From Bacillota bacterium (lineage in GTDB: Bacteria > Bacillota > Clostridia > Oscillospirales > Ruminococcaceae), in the NCBI GenBank assembly GCA_023433405.1, contig JAEZCT010000011.1, forward strand, positions 1-15,028: a DNA stretch of 15,028 bases, read 5' to 3'. This document shows positions 1-7,623 of the stretch, piece after piece (position 1 is the first letter of the stretch; the number at the start of each line of letters is the position of its first letter). The notes beneath the pieces are model-generated. The model saw only the letters and a program-made list of their open reading frames with translations, searched no databases and had not been told where the DNA came from. The translations under genes and the position numbers were made by a program.

Positions 1-199
1 CATGCTTCGTTTGCCCTTGCTTTGAGCTGGGTGCAGGGTGTCCCTGCTTCGCTTTTGCTTACTTTTCTCGAACAAGAAAAGTAAGCCGCCTGTCGGCGCG
101 GGAGCCGACGTTCCAACAACTTGATGAAGATTATCGAAAAGCCGACCAGTTCACAAAGTTTGCAAAGGCGAGTTCCGGGGGATACCCCAATAAGCTATG
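1..199 (+). repeat. Repeat family A, copy A1 (right part, cut by window edge)
   Basis: Positions 3-199 match 3001-3194 nearly base for base, with a few substitutions and a small length difference near 170-180. The copy keeps three stem-loops of the family: 33-47 (GCAGGG/CCCTGC), 58-85 (an 11-bp CTTACTTTTCT stem) and 92-109 (GTCGGC/GCCGAC). Its right end, about 180-199, is a diverged version of the terminal inverted repeat of the complete copy at 2742-3194. The left part of the element lies outside the window. No convincing gene is seen in it. The sequence from 200 to 375 holds nothing I can name. Confidence 0.75.
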
Positions 200-375
200 C
201 TATTATGCATAAACGAATACCAATAACCAATTAACAGGTATCATGTATATAATCAAGCGGTACTAGAACAAAATGTATACCTGTACACCTGCACGCCTGC
301 CCATTTGCTACAAGGTATAGTTATGCGCCGTGCGCGATTTTTATGTGACAGGCAAGGACACGCCGGTTTAAAGAG

Positions 376-477
376 TATAATACTATTCTCCGATAAAAGT
401 GTTGATAAAAATCAAGTGAACAGCCTTAATTTAAGCAATTAACGCATATTTTTAGCTGCTCCTCTATACTTACAGTA
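376..477 (+). repeat. Repeat family B, copy B1 (degenerate, rearranged)
   Basis: The first ~30 bases (ATAATACTATTC then CGATAAAAGTGTTGAT) match the start of copy B3 at 13411 almost exactly. The centre (AAAAATCAAGTGAA and onward) instead matches the opposite orientation of B3, as found in copy B2 at 3528-3640. The right end is worn down. It lies just beyond the phzF terminator. It is a small quasi-palindromic, MITE-like repeat with no coding capacity. Confidence 0.6.
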
Positions 478-485
478 ATTTTAAA

Positions 486-511
486 ACCAAAAGCCGCCCG
501 ATAAGGGCGGC
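486..511 (-). terminator. Rho-independent terminator of the phzF unit
   Basis: On the minus strand a 7-bp all-GC stem (GCCGCCC/GGGCGGC, 493-499 with 505-511) with a 5-base loop is followed by TTTTGGTTTT. It lies about 30 bases past the phzF stop codon and correctly oriented to end it. Confidence 0.9.
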
Positions 512-539
512 CAATACGAAATCTTATTTTATAATGAAG

Positions 540-1325
540 TTAATACGAAACGTTAATTTCACCCGAAAGATACAGCCGTGCGGTGCCGCCGATTTCCACG
601 CGCTCACCCAGCTGCTTGCAGTACAACGTGCCGCCGCGCTCGGAGAGCTGACGGGCAGTCAGGATTGTTTTTTGCAGCCGCTCGCTCCAGAAGGGAATGA
701 GCGTACAATGTGTGGAGCCGGTCACAGGGTCTTCACCGACATCGTTGGGCGCAAAGAAGCGTGAGACAAAGTCGCAGGCGCTGTGAGAGCTCTGCGCCGT
801 TACGATTATGCCAAAGAACTCCTTTATTTCACTCAGCAGCGCAAAATCGGGGCGCAGGTCCCTTACCGTGATGTCGCTATCCACCACCGCCAGCAAATCC
901 CGGGAAGCGTATGTCTGCTGCACCGGAACCCCCAGTGCTTTCTCCAGTATTGCGGGCTTCGGGCAGGGGAGGGGAGGGCGGGCAGGAAAATCCATGATAA
1001 AGATTTCGTTTTCTTTTCTCACCGTCAGCACTCCGCTTTGGGTGTGAAAATCCATCCGGGTGAGGGAGGTATCCAAATACTCCATCATCACAAAGGCGCT
1101 GCCCAGCGTTGCGTGACCGCACAAATCCATCTCCACCTTCGGGGTAAACCAGCGCAGGTCAAAGTGGTCCCCGTTTGGAACAAAAAAGGCTGTTTCTGCA
1201 AGGTTGTTTTCAAACGCAATCTTTAGCATGACCTCGTCCGCAGGCCAAGCCTCCATGGGGCAAATTCCCGCCGGGTTGCCTCCAAACAGGGTATCGGTAA
1301 ACACATCCGCTACAAAATACTTCAT
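540..1325 (-). CDS. PhzF/YddE-family isomerase-like protein
   Basis: This 261-aa protein belongs to the PhzF family (diaminopimelate-epimerase fold). The family includes phenazine-biosynthesis isomerase PhzF and many proteins of unknown substrate such as E. coli YddE. Visible signatures are the N-terminal FTDTLFGGNPAG, the NNLAETAFF segment whose Glu (residue 44) lines up with the catalytic Glu45 of PhzF, DLCGHATLGSA near residue 70, and GEDPVTGSTHC near residue 200. The length is typical. I chose ATG 1325 because AAGGAG lies 7 bases upstream; an in-frame TTG two codons earlier (1331) is too close to that site. It follows the glycosyltransferase gene after 107 bases with no terminator between, so co-transcription is likely. 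No phenazine genes are present, so the true substrate is unknown. Confidence 0.93.
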   Translation of the reverse strand: MKYFVADVFTDTLFGGNPAGICPMEAWPADEVMLKIAFENNLAETAFFVPNGDHFDLRWFTPKVEMDLCGHATLGSAFVMMEYLDTSLTRMDFHTQSGVLTVRKENEIFIMDFPARPPLPCPKPAILEKALGVPVQQTYASRDLLAVVDSDITVRDLRPDFALLSEIKEFFGIIVTAQSSHSACDFVSRFFAPNDVGEDPVTGSTHCTLIPFWSERLQKTILTARQLSERGGTLYCKQLGERVEIGGTARLYLSGEINVSY

Positions 1326-1432
1326 TGTCAAGCTCCTTATACTGATTAATCGTCCTTCGCTGTTCTCCGGTTTTCACAAGCGCATTGTTTACAGCACCTG
1401 TTAACCTTTTATCCTTTATGTCGTAGCCGTTA

Positions 1433-2650
1433 TTATGCCCTGCGCCTTATTATCGCAGCTTCCTTTGGCTTATCCTTTTCGGGCAGGCACTGTGCCACAA
1501 GGTCGGCGCCCACATAACCAAGGCAGAATAAATATCCCACCGCGACATATTCCAGCTTAAGCGGCTCCACCCCAAACAGGTACGGACCATAGGCTGCCAG
1601 TGAGATGACTGTAAACCCAAGCAGGGCAGGGTAGCGCTTGGGACGCAGCAGAACATACAGCAGTACCAGCACATCCGCTGCAAAGCCATAGCGGTCGTGC
1701 ATATGGGGCAGTAAAAACGGCAGCGCCATTGCCGAAAAAAGTGAAAAGGTCACAATAAGGTTTGGTGTGGGTGTGGCTTTGGTCGCATACATAAAGTATA
1801 AAATTAAGCCCACAAAGCCAATGGCAAACATCACCCCCGCCGTACTGAGCAGGTCGGTATACCGATTGCCGAAAAAGGTGTAGGGGTTGGGATAATTGAG
1901 CGAAAGCTGTTGGTTATAGGTATTGGTTTGGTCAATGTATATGGTCAAAAGCTCTCCCAAAGGGCGTCCGGCTATCCACGCAGGTATAAGTGATAGAAAG
2001 TATACTGCGGGTATCGCCAGAAAATGCACCATTCGTATACGGCGCGCAAGCCACATCCACACCAGTAAGGGCAAAAGGAACACCGCCTGCAGCTTAAAGG
2101 AAAACGCCACGCCAAACATAACGGCGGCAAGCAGGGGGCGGTTCTTTAAGAACGCACCCACACAGCACAGCAAAAAAAAGCTGTAAATAATATCGCACTG
2201 AGCCCATGCCGCACCGTTTAGCACCACCGTAGGGGCAAACAAGGTCAGCGCATAGGCGCCCAGGGCATAGGGTACGCTGTGAAACTGTTTCCATATCACG
2301 CGCGCCATTACAGCGCCCGCCGCAAAATCAAAGAGGCAGGAGAACAGCTTTATGGCGTACAGGCTGCCCAACGGCAGCAGCGTCATCAGCTTCATAAGGT
2401 ACAGATAGGGTACATTGTAGTTGCCAACCGAAAGCCCCAGCGCCGAAAAGCCGGGCGCGGCCGCAATGGCATTGTACCATTCGGTCAGAAAATCGAGATA
2501 ATCCATTGACTGGATGTCAAACACCAGCGCCCGCACAAAGATTGCAACAAGGGTAATGCCGATAAAAAATAATGCGTCAAAGACGCGAAACGGCGTTTTC
2601 TTTGCCGGGGGAAAGCGCTTTTCAAATAGACGCAGCAGTGCGTTATCCAT
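1433..2650 (-). CDS. Polytopic membrane glycosyltransferase, GT-C / Gpi18-like mannosyltransferase family
   Basis: This 405-aa protein has about 10-11 hydrophobic membrane segments from residue ~27 on and a short basic C-terminal tail (IIRRRA). It resembles bacterial relatives of the Gpi18 mannosyltransferase. Proteins of this GT-C fold move sugars from polyprenyl-phosphate carriers to acceptors on the outer face of the membrane. Supporting motifs are an acidic residue in the first outer loop (D50 in QSMDYLDF, the candidate catalytic Asp), NGAAWAQCDIIY in the middle, and LLPHMHDRYGF near residue 330, which matches the family LP.MH.RY motif. I preferred ATG 2650 because GGAAGGA lies about 10 bases upstream; ATG 2659 sits directly against that site. 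The donor and acceptor cannot be read from sequence. Cell-wall polymer or glycolipid glycosylation is an inference. Confidence 0.85.
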   Translation of the reverse strand: MDNALLRLFEKRFPPAKKTPFRVFDALFFIGITLVAIFVRALVFDIQSMDYLDFLTEWYNAIAAAPGFSALGLSVGNYNVPYLYLMKLMTLLPLGSLYAIKLFSCLFDFAAGAVMARVIWKQFHSVPYALGAYALTLFAPTVVLNGAAWAQCDIIYSFFLLCCVGAFLKNRPLLAAVMFGVAFSFKLQAVFLLPLLVWMWLARRIRMVHFLAIPAVYFLSLIPAWIAGRPLGELLTIYIDQTNTYNQQLSLNYPNPYTFFGNRYTDLLSTAGVMFAIGFVGLILYFMYATKATPTPNLIVTFSLFSAMALPFLLPHMHDRYGFAADVLVLLYVLLRPKRYPALLGFTVISLAAYGPYLFGVEPLKLEYVAVGYLFCLGYVGADLVAQCLPEKDKPKEAAIIRRRA

Positions 2651-2741
2651 GCTAACCATGTCCTTCCCATCATCCTTTTTATGCCTATCCGATTTTGTCT
2701 TAAAATTTCAAAGTCACCTTGCCGTGAACCCGCGCGGCGGC

Positions 2742-3194
2742 TATGGTTTATTGGAGTACCCCCCCGTAATCCCCGTAACCCAGCACCAAAGTAGCCTTGT
2801 GTGGCTGGTCTGGGAAAAAAGAAAAAACTACAGACCAGGGCGAAAAGCAAGGGCAAAATACGCTGGGCAACAGGATTTTGCCGAAGGGTAAAAATGAAAA
2901 TAATTTTGGAAAAAATTATTTTCATTTTCGCAAGCGCGTAACGCAGCTACCCCACTGAGCTTTACGCGCTTGCGCCGTAGGTTCTTCGTCACACAAGCTA
3001 TGCTTCGTTTGCCCTTGATTTGAGCTGGGTGCAGGGTGTCCCTGCTTCGCTTTTGCTTACTTTTCTCGAACAAGAAAAGTAAGCCGCCTGTCGGCGCGGG
3101 AGCCGACGTTCCTACAACTTGATGATGATTACCGAAAAGCCGACCAATTCACAAAACTTATAAAATCGGTTTTTGGATACTCCAATAAACCATA
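2742..3194. mobile_element. Repeat family A, complete copy A2: hairpin-rich element with terminal inverted repeats
   Basis: The left end 2742-2761 reads TATGGTTTATTGGAGTACCC. The reverse complement of the right end 3175-3194 reads TATGGTTTATTGGAGTATCC, which is 19 of 20 identical. Both ends start with TA on the outside, which would fit TA target duplication (IS630/Tc1-mariner type), though this is not proven. Inside are six perfect stems: 2805-2812/2831-2838, 2891-2907/2912-2928, 2929-2941/2962-2974, 3031-3036/3040-3045, 3056-3066/3073-3083 and 3090-3095/3102-3107. No transposase or other credible gene is present, so it would be non-autonomous. Related copies lie at 1-199 and 13331-13412. It sits between the ATPase operon terminator and the glycosyltransferase gene. 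Confidence 0.7.
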
Positions 3195-3480
3195 CTCCGC
3201 GCTGCTGTGCGGCTTATCGCTGTTAATCCGTTAATATGAGGATAAGATAAAACATCCCCTTAAAAATAGTATAAACCCACAAGGCGCAAATATCGGTCGC
3301 AATTCGTCCGAAAAGACACGAAAACGGACAGAACAGCCGCGCTTTTTCTCAAAGCAATACTGTCCGTCCGTTTATTTAGTGTACGACAAAGGTCGTTCTA
3401 TTTCAAGATGGGGAGAAACATTTGCGCATTTCGCTAGATTTTTGGGGTAATGCGCAAAAAATAAATGCATTCTGTCGGCT
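3195..3480. other. Non-coding spacer with two stem-loops
   Basis: No gene is seen here. Two inverted repeats stand out: ACGGACAG at 3324-3331 with CTGTCCGT at 3360-3367, and TTTGCGCATT at 3421-3430 with AATGCGCAAA at 3449-3458. Neither is followed by a T-run on either strand, so neither is a standard terminator. The function is unknown. Confidence 0.5.
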
Positions 3481-3523
3481 AAAAAACCGGCAAGGGTGGC
3501 GAAAACGCCGCCCTTGCCGGTTT
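3481..3523 (-). terminator. Rho-independent terminator of the V-ATPase operon
   Basis: The stem is 13 bp (3484-3496 with 3511-3523, AAACCGGCAAGGG/CCCTTGCCGGTTT). After one mismatch it continues with CGCC/GGCG around a four-base loop. On the minus strand the stem runs out into a run of six T. It lies 115 bases past the ntpD stop codon, with copy B2 of repeat family B in between. Confidence 0.93.
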
Positions 3524-3527
3524 AACT

Positions 3528-3640
3528 TATACTAATATCCGATTTAAAAGAGTATAAAAATCAAGTGAAAAGCTTTAATTTATGGGTTTTCACGCGGATT
3601 TTTATCTTAAAATCGACTCTTTTTGAGGGGATTAGTATTA
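3528..3640 (+). repeat. Repeat family B, copy B2 (MITE-like), between ntpD stop and terminator
   Basis: This is a quasi-palindrome. Its left end TATACTAATATCC and the reverse complement of its right end, TAATACTAATCCCC, form imperfect terminal inverted repeats that continue into TAAAAGAGT and AAAAAGAGT. The centre is an imperfect hairpin (ATAAAAATCAAGTGAAAA against TTTTCACGCGGATTTTTAT). The right end contains the ntpD stop codon (3638-3640). Copies in the opposite orientation lie at 12874-12991 and 13411-13519. Confidence 0.75.
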
Positions 3641-4303
3641 GTTTGCCTGCTTCTCCTGATAATGGTGCGCCTGCTCTAAAATCATATCCTTCACCTTCAT
3701 CAGGCGTATCTGTGTGCTTCTTTCGTTCTCATCCAGCTTCATGGTGATGTATTTAATGTTCTCCCGAAGCTCCGGAATCATGACGTGTTCCAGCGCGTTT
3801 ACGCGCCGGCGGGTTTTTTCAATCTCCGCCGCCATCAGCTGGCAGGCCTTCTCCACCTCGGCAAGGCGCAGCATGGCGGGCAGTACGTCGGCAAGAGACT
3901 TCACCGCGTCGTCAAGATCGCCCGAGGTAAAGGCAAAGCCGTAGGAGTAGATGTCGCTTGCGTCCGCCGTGCGGGTTTTCGCGTCAAACACCGGTATCTC
4001 CACGCTCATGACGTTGCGCTCTGTTACCTCCAGCGTCACCTCCTGCTTGGGCGCTAAAAAGGCGGCGTTAACCATCTCGTCGGGCATTAGCGCGCGGGCA
4101 AGCACAAGGTTCTGGTTGGCGGCCAGTATGCCCGCTTCCACCTGCTCGCGCAGGGCTTTGTTCTCCCGCACAAGGTCTAGAAAACGGCGCATCAGCTCGT
4201 CGCGTTTATCCTTTAGCAGCTTGTGCCCGCGCACGGCGGTTACCAGCTTGCGTTTTAGTCGGGTAAGCTCCATACGCGTTGGGTTTACATGTGTGGCAGC
4301 CAA
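3638..4303 (-). CDS. ntpD: V-type ATPase subunit D (central rotor shaft)
   Basis: This 221-aa protein is the long coiled-coil shaft that turns inside the A3B3 head and passes torque to the membrane ring. It shows the conserved N-terminal NPTRMELTRLKRKL and GHKLLKDKRDELMRRF helix and the C-terminal RRRVNALEHVMIPEL segment that closes the hairpin. The length is normal for the family. The start is a TTG (4303) preceded by AGGGGG about 11 bases upstream; this start keeps the family N-terminus, and the next ATG is ten codons in. It is the last gene of the operon, 123 bases after ntpB. Its TAA stop lies in the terminal repeat of a family B element, so the last residues may differ from those of relatives. 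Confidence 0.96.
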   Translation of the reverse strand: MAATHVNPTRMELTRLKRKLVTAVRGHKLLKDKRDELMRRFLDLVRENKALREQVEAGILAANQNLVLARALMPDEMVNAAFLAPKQEVTLEVTERNVMSVEIPVFDAKTRTADASDIYSYGFAFTSGDLDDAVKSLADVLPAMLRLAEVEKACQLMAAEIEKTRRRVNALEHVMIPELRENIKYITMKLDENERSTQIRLMKVKDMILEQAHHYQEKQAN

Positions 4304-4328
4304 GGCAAAAACAACCCCCTTTTTGTTG

Positions 4329-4346
4329 CTAGGGCATTGCCCCTAG
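4329..4346 (-). other. Intercistronic hairpin between ntpB and ntpD
   Basis: CTAGGG (4329-4334) pairs with CCCTAG (4341-4346) across six bases in the 123-base ntpB-ntpD gap, a short distance upstream of the ntpD ribosome binding site. There is no T-run directly after it, so it is not a terminator. A role in mRNA processing or in setting ntpD translation is speculation. Confidence 0.4.
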
Positions 4347-4426
4347 AGTTACGTTGTGGGCAACTGGCAGGACACAGCATTTGCGCCGCCTTCTCGTCCG
4401 TAAGCTGCGCAAGGCCGCGGCAAGGT

Positions 4427-5806
4427 CTAATCTGCGGCTGCCGCATAGTATTGGTCAAGGAAGGTATCCTTAATGCGCTTTAGCTCGGCGCGGGGCAGAA
4501 TGCGCAGCAGCCTCCAGCCTATGGCAAGGGTTTCCTCAATATCGCGGTTTGTCTGGTAGCCCTGGGATACATACTCGCGCTCAAATGCATCGGCAAACTT
4601 TGCGTACAGCTTGTCGATTTCGGTCAGCGCCGCTTCACCCAGAATAACCATCAGCTCCTTGGCCTCCTTGCCGCGGGCATAGGCGGCAAACAGCTGGTTC
4701 ATGGTGTTTGCATGGTCGGCGCGGGTTTTGCCCTCGCCAATGCCCTTATCCTTTAAACGCGACAGGGACGGCAATACGTCAATGGGCGGGGTAAGCCCCT
4801 TACGGTACAGCTCGCGGCTTAAAATAATCTGCCCCTCCGTAATATAGCCCGTCAGGTCGGGGATGGGATGGGTCTTGTCGTCCTCAGGCATGGTGAGGAT
4901 GGGTATCATCGTAATACTGCCGTTTTTGCCCTTTAACCGTCCGGCACGCTCATACAGGGACGCAAGGTCGGTGTACATATAGCCCGGGTATCCACGGCGG
5001 CCGGGAACCTCCTTGCGGGCGGCGGAAACCTCACGCAGGGCATCGGCATAGTTTGTAATATCGGTCATAATTACGAGAACATGCATCCCTTTTTCAAAGG
5101 CAAGGTACTCGGCGGCGGTAAGCGCCATACGCGGGGTGGCAATACGCTCAACGGCGGGGTCGTTTGCAAGGTTAATAAACAGCACCGCGCGGTCGAGAGC
5201 ACCCGTCTCGCGAAAGCTCTCAACAAAAAAGTTCGATTCCTCAAAGGTAATACCCATGGCGGCAAATACCACCGCAAAGGGCTCGCTGGTACCGCGCACC
5301 TTTGCCTGCCGGGCAATCTGCGCGGCAAGGTTCGCATGGGGTAGACCCGACGCGGAGAAAATAGGCAGCTTTTGCCCGCGCACCAGTGTGTTTAGCCCGT
5401 CAATGGCCGATACACCGGTTTGGATAAACTCCTGCGGATAGTTGCGCGCCGCGGGGTTCATGGGCAAACCGTTAATATCCATCCGCTTATCGGGCAGGAT
5501 CTCGGGGCCGTTATCAATCGGGCGGCCAAGACCGTCAAACACGCGGCTAAGCATATCCTCAGACACGCCAAGCTCCATGCTGCGCCCTAAAAAGCGCACC
5601 TTGCTGTTGGAAAGGTTAATGCCGGTGGAGCTTTCAAACAGCTGCACCAAGGCATTTGAGCCGTCAATCTCAAGCACCTTGCACCGGCGCTTTTCGCCGC
5701 TTGCAAGCTCAATTTCGCCAAGCTCGTTATAGTTAACGTCCTCGACACCGCGCACCAGCATAAGGGGGCCCGCAATCTCTTCTATCGTACGGTATTCCTT
5801 CGGCAT
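4427..5806 (-). CDS. ntpB: V-type ATPase subunit B (regulatory nucleotide-site subunit)
   Basis: This 459-aa protein alternates with subunit A in the cytoplasmic A3B3 head. It aligns end to end with bacterial V-ATPase B subunits, starting with YRTIEEIAGPLMLVRGV. It lacks a P-loop, as expected: the equivalent region reads SASGLPHANLAAQ near residues 151-163. The arginine finger that completes the catalytic site is R350 in LPSLSRLKDKG, the same number as in E. hirae NtpB. The start ATG overlaps the ntpA stop in TGATG, with AAGGAGG 7 bases upstream, so translational coupling is likely and suits the 1:1 ratio of A and B. Confidence 0.98.
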   Translation of the reverse strand: MPKEYRTIEEIAGPLMLVRGVEDVNYNELGEIELASGEKRRCKVLEIDGSNALVQLFESSTGINLSNSKVRFLGRSMELGVSEDMLSRVFDGLGRPIDNGPEILPDKRMDINGLPMNPAARNYPQEFIQTGVSAIDGLNTLVRGQKLPIFSASGLPHANLAAQIARQAKVRGTSEPFAVVFAAMGITFEESNFFVESFRETGALDRAVLFINLANDPAVERIATPRMALTAAEYLAFEKGMHVLVIMTDITNYADALREVSAARKEVPGRRGYPGYMYTDLASLYERAGRLKGKNGSITMIPILTMPEDDKTHPIPDLTGYITEGQIILSRELYRKGLTPPIDVLPSLSRLKDKGIGEGKTRADHANTMNQLFAAYARGKEAKELMVILGEAALTEIDKLYAKFADAFEREYVSQGYQTNRDIEETLAIGWRLLRILPRAELKRIKDTFLDQYYAAAAD

Positions 5807-7578
5807 CAGAATTCCTCCTTCTGCTGTGAAAGCTCGTCTATTTGGGTCTGCATTTCCTTCACAATGCTGTCATACTCCGCCTGAATGCGTTCTACGGGGG
5901 TGTATTTAAAACGTCCCACGCGCTCATGCACCGGCAGGGCAATCAGCTTCTCTACCAAAAGCCCGGAGGCAAGGGCCGACACCGAGATGTTGTAAAGTTC
6001 CAAAATCAGCTTCATCATCAGGCGCTGCTTTTCCAGCGGGGAATAGGTGTCCACCTCATGGAAGGCGTCCTGATGCAGGAAATCCTCACGGATGGAACGG
6101 GCGGCCTCCAGCTTCAGGCGGTCGGGGGCCGAGAGTGCGTCCATACCCACGAGCTTAACAATCTCCTCAAGCTCCGATTCCTCCTGCAACAGGCGCATCA
6201 CCGCAATACGCAAGGAGGTCCAGTCGCCGCCTACCTTGTCGTTAAACCATTTTTCCATCGTATCCACATACAGCGAATAGCTCGTCAGCCAGTTGATGGC
6301 GGGGAAGTGGCGGCGGTACGCAAGGCCGGAGTCCAGCCCCCAGAATACCTTGACGATACGAAGCGTCGCCTGGGATACCGGCTCGGAGATATCGCCGCCG
6401 GGAGGGGAAACCGCGCCGATAACCGACAGCGCGCCCTCGCGCGGCGTGGTGCCTAAGGTTTCGACCCGACCTGCGCGCTCATAGAACTGGGCAAGTCGGC
6501 TGCCCAGATACGCGGGGTAGCCCTCCTCACCGGGCATTTCCTCCAGACGGCCCGACATCTCACGCAGAGCCTCCGCCCAGCGGGAGGTGGAGTCGGCCAT
6601 CAGCGCCACCGAGTAGCCCATATCGCGAAAATACTCGGCAATCGTAATACCGGTGTAAATGGAGGCCTCTCGCGCCGCAACGGGCATATCCGAGGTGTTG
6701 GCGATTAGCACCGTGCGCTTCATTAGGGAATATCCGGTTTTGGGGTCTTTAAGCTCCGGGAACTCGTTAAGCACGTCGGTCATTTCATTGCCGCGCTCAC
6801 CGCAGCCAATGTAAACGACAATATCCGCCTCCGCCCATTTTGCAAGCTGGTGCTGCACCACCGTTTTACCGCTGCCAAACGGCCCGGGAACGGATGCCAC
6901 ACCGCCCTTGGCGATGGGGAAGAGGGTGTCGATAACGCGCTGACCCGTCACCAGCGGCATATCGGGGGAGAGCTTTTTGCCGTAAGGTCTGCCCACACGC
7001 ACCGGCCATTTCTGCATCATGGTGAGGCTTTGCTTTGCATTTTTACTGTCCTCAACCACTGCCACGGTCTCCTGCACCGTATAGTCGCCCTCGGTAATGC
7101 TTGTAACCCTACCAGAAACGCCGTTAGGAACAAGCACCTTGTGCACGACAATCTCGGTCTCCTGCACCGTACCCAGTATATCGCCGCCGGTTACGGCATC
7201 CCCCGTCTTTACGGCGGGTACAAAATGCCATTTTTTCTCGCGGGATAAGGACGGTACCTCCACGCCCCGGGCAAGGTTTGTGCCCGAAACCTTCATAATA
7301 TCGTCAAGCGGGCGCTGAATGCCGTCAAAGATGCTGCTAATCAGCCCCGGGCCAAGCTCCACGCTTAAGGGGTAGCCCATCGATTCCACCGGCTCCCCCG
7401 GGCCAAGACCCGAGGTCTCCTCATACACCTGTATCGACGCGCGGTCGCCGTGAATCTCTATAATCTCGCCGATCAGTCGCTGCTCCGCCACACGCACTAC
7501 GTCAAACATATTCGCGTCGCGCATACCCTCTGCGATAACGAGCGGACCGGCAACCTTTTTGATTGTACCTCTGCTCAT
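5806..7578 (-). CDS. ntpA: V-type ATPase catalytic subunit A
   Basis: This 590-aa protein is the ATP-hydrolysing subunit of the A3B3 head. The P-loop GPFGSGKT is at residues 232-239, with K238 and T239 at the positions known from E. hirae NtpA. The non-homologous insertion typical of A subunits lies between about residues 110 and 190. GCGERGNEM and the SRWAEALREMSGRLEEMPGEEGYPAYL region follow in normal order. I chose ATG 7578 (MSRGTIKKVAGPLVIAEGM) because it gives the family N-terminus and GGAAAGGG lies upstream. The reading frame stays open to 7620, but that extension is arginine-rich and unlike relatives. The gap before it carries a terminator-like hairpin (7624-7647) and a GC-rich inverted repeat. 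Confidence 0.98.
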   Translation of the reverse strand: MSRGTIKKVAGPLVIAEGMRDANMFDVVRVAEQRLIGEIIEIHGDRASIQVYEETSGLGPGEPVESMGYPLSVELGPGLISSIFDGIQRPLDDIMKVSGTNLARGVEVPSLSREKKWHFVPAVKTGDAVTGGDILGTVQETEIVVHKVLVPNGVSGRVTSITEGDYTVQETVAVVEDSKNAKQSLTMMQKWPVRVGRPYGKKLSPDMPLVTGQRVIDTLFPIAKGGVASVPGPFGSGKTVVQHQLAKWAEADIVVYIGCGERGNEMTDVLNEFPELKDPKTGYSLMKRTVLIANTSDMPVAAREASIYTGITIAEYFRDMGYSVALMADSTSRWAEALREMSGRLEEMPGEEGYPAYLGSRLAQFYERAGRVETLGTTPREGALSVIGAVSPPGGDISEPVSQATLRIVKVFWGLDSGLAYRRHFPAINWLTSYSLYVDTMEKWFNDKVGGDWTSLRIAVMRLLQEESELEEIVKLVGMDALSAPDRLKLEAARSIREDFLHQDAFHEVDTYSPLEKQRLMMKLILELYNISVSALASGLLVEKLIALPVHERVGRFKYTPVERIQAEYDSIVKEMQTQIDELSQQKEEF

Positions 7579-7623
7579 TGTAACCAACCCTTTCCGGCCG
7601 CGCGCTGCGCGCGAAACCATGGT

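Noticed and set aside
2660..2741. Promoter for the glycosyltransferase-phzF unit
   Set aside because: A TTGAAA occurs on the minus strand, but no acceptable -10 box lies 16-18 bases downstream. A promoter is needed nearby but I could not place it.
2485..2925. Minus-strand open frame overlapping the glycosyltransferase start and element A2
   Set aside because: It covers repeat sequence and part of another gene in a different frame, has no family resemblance, and includes long hairpins.
2828..3073. 81-codon minus-strand frame inside element A2 (FEKSKQKRSRDTLHPAQ...)
   Set aside because: It runs through three hairpins of a repeat, and its composition is basic and low in hydrophobic residues. 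No ribosome binding site was noted. Protein-level conservation could revive it, but nothing here supports it.
5842..6456. Long plus-strand open frame opposite ntpA
   Set aside because: It lies wholly inside ntpA, which has full family identity; its sequence is rich in His, Arg and Gly with no recognisable domain. It is a shadow of high third-position GC. The same holds for 8150-8803, 9237-9737, 783-1226 and 10135-10569.
7579..7620. N-terminal extension of ntpA to 7620
   Set aside because: The extra residues (MVSRAARGRKGLVT) are not part of the family, and ATG 7578 has its own upstream GGAAAGGG.
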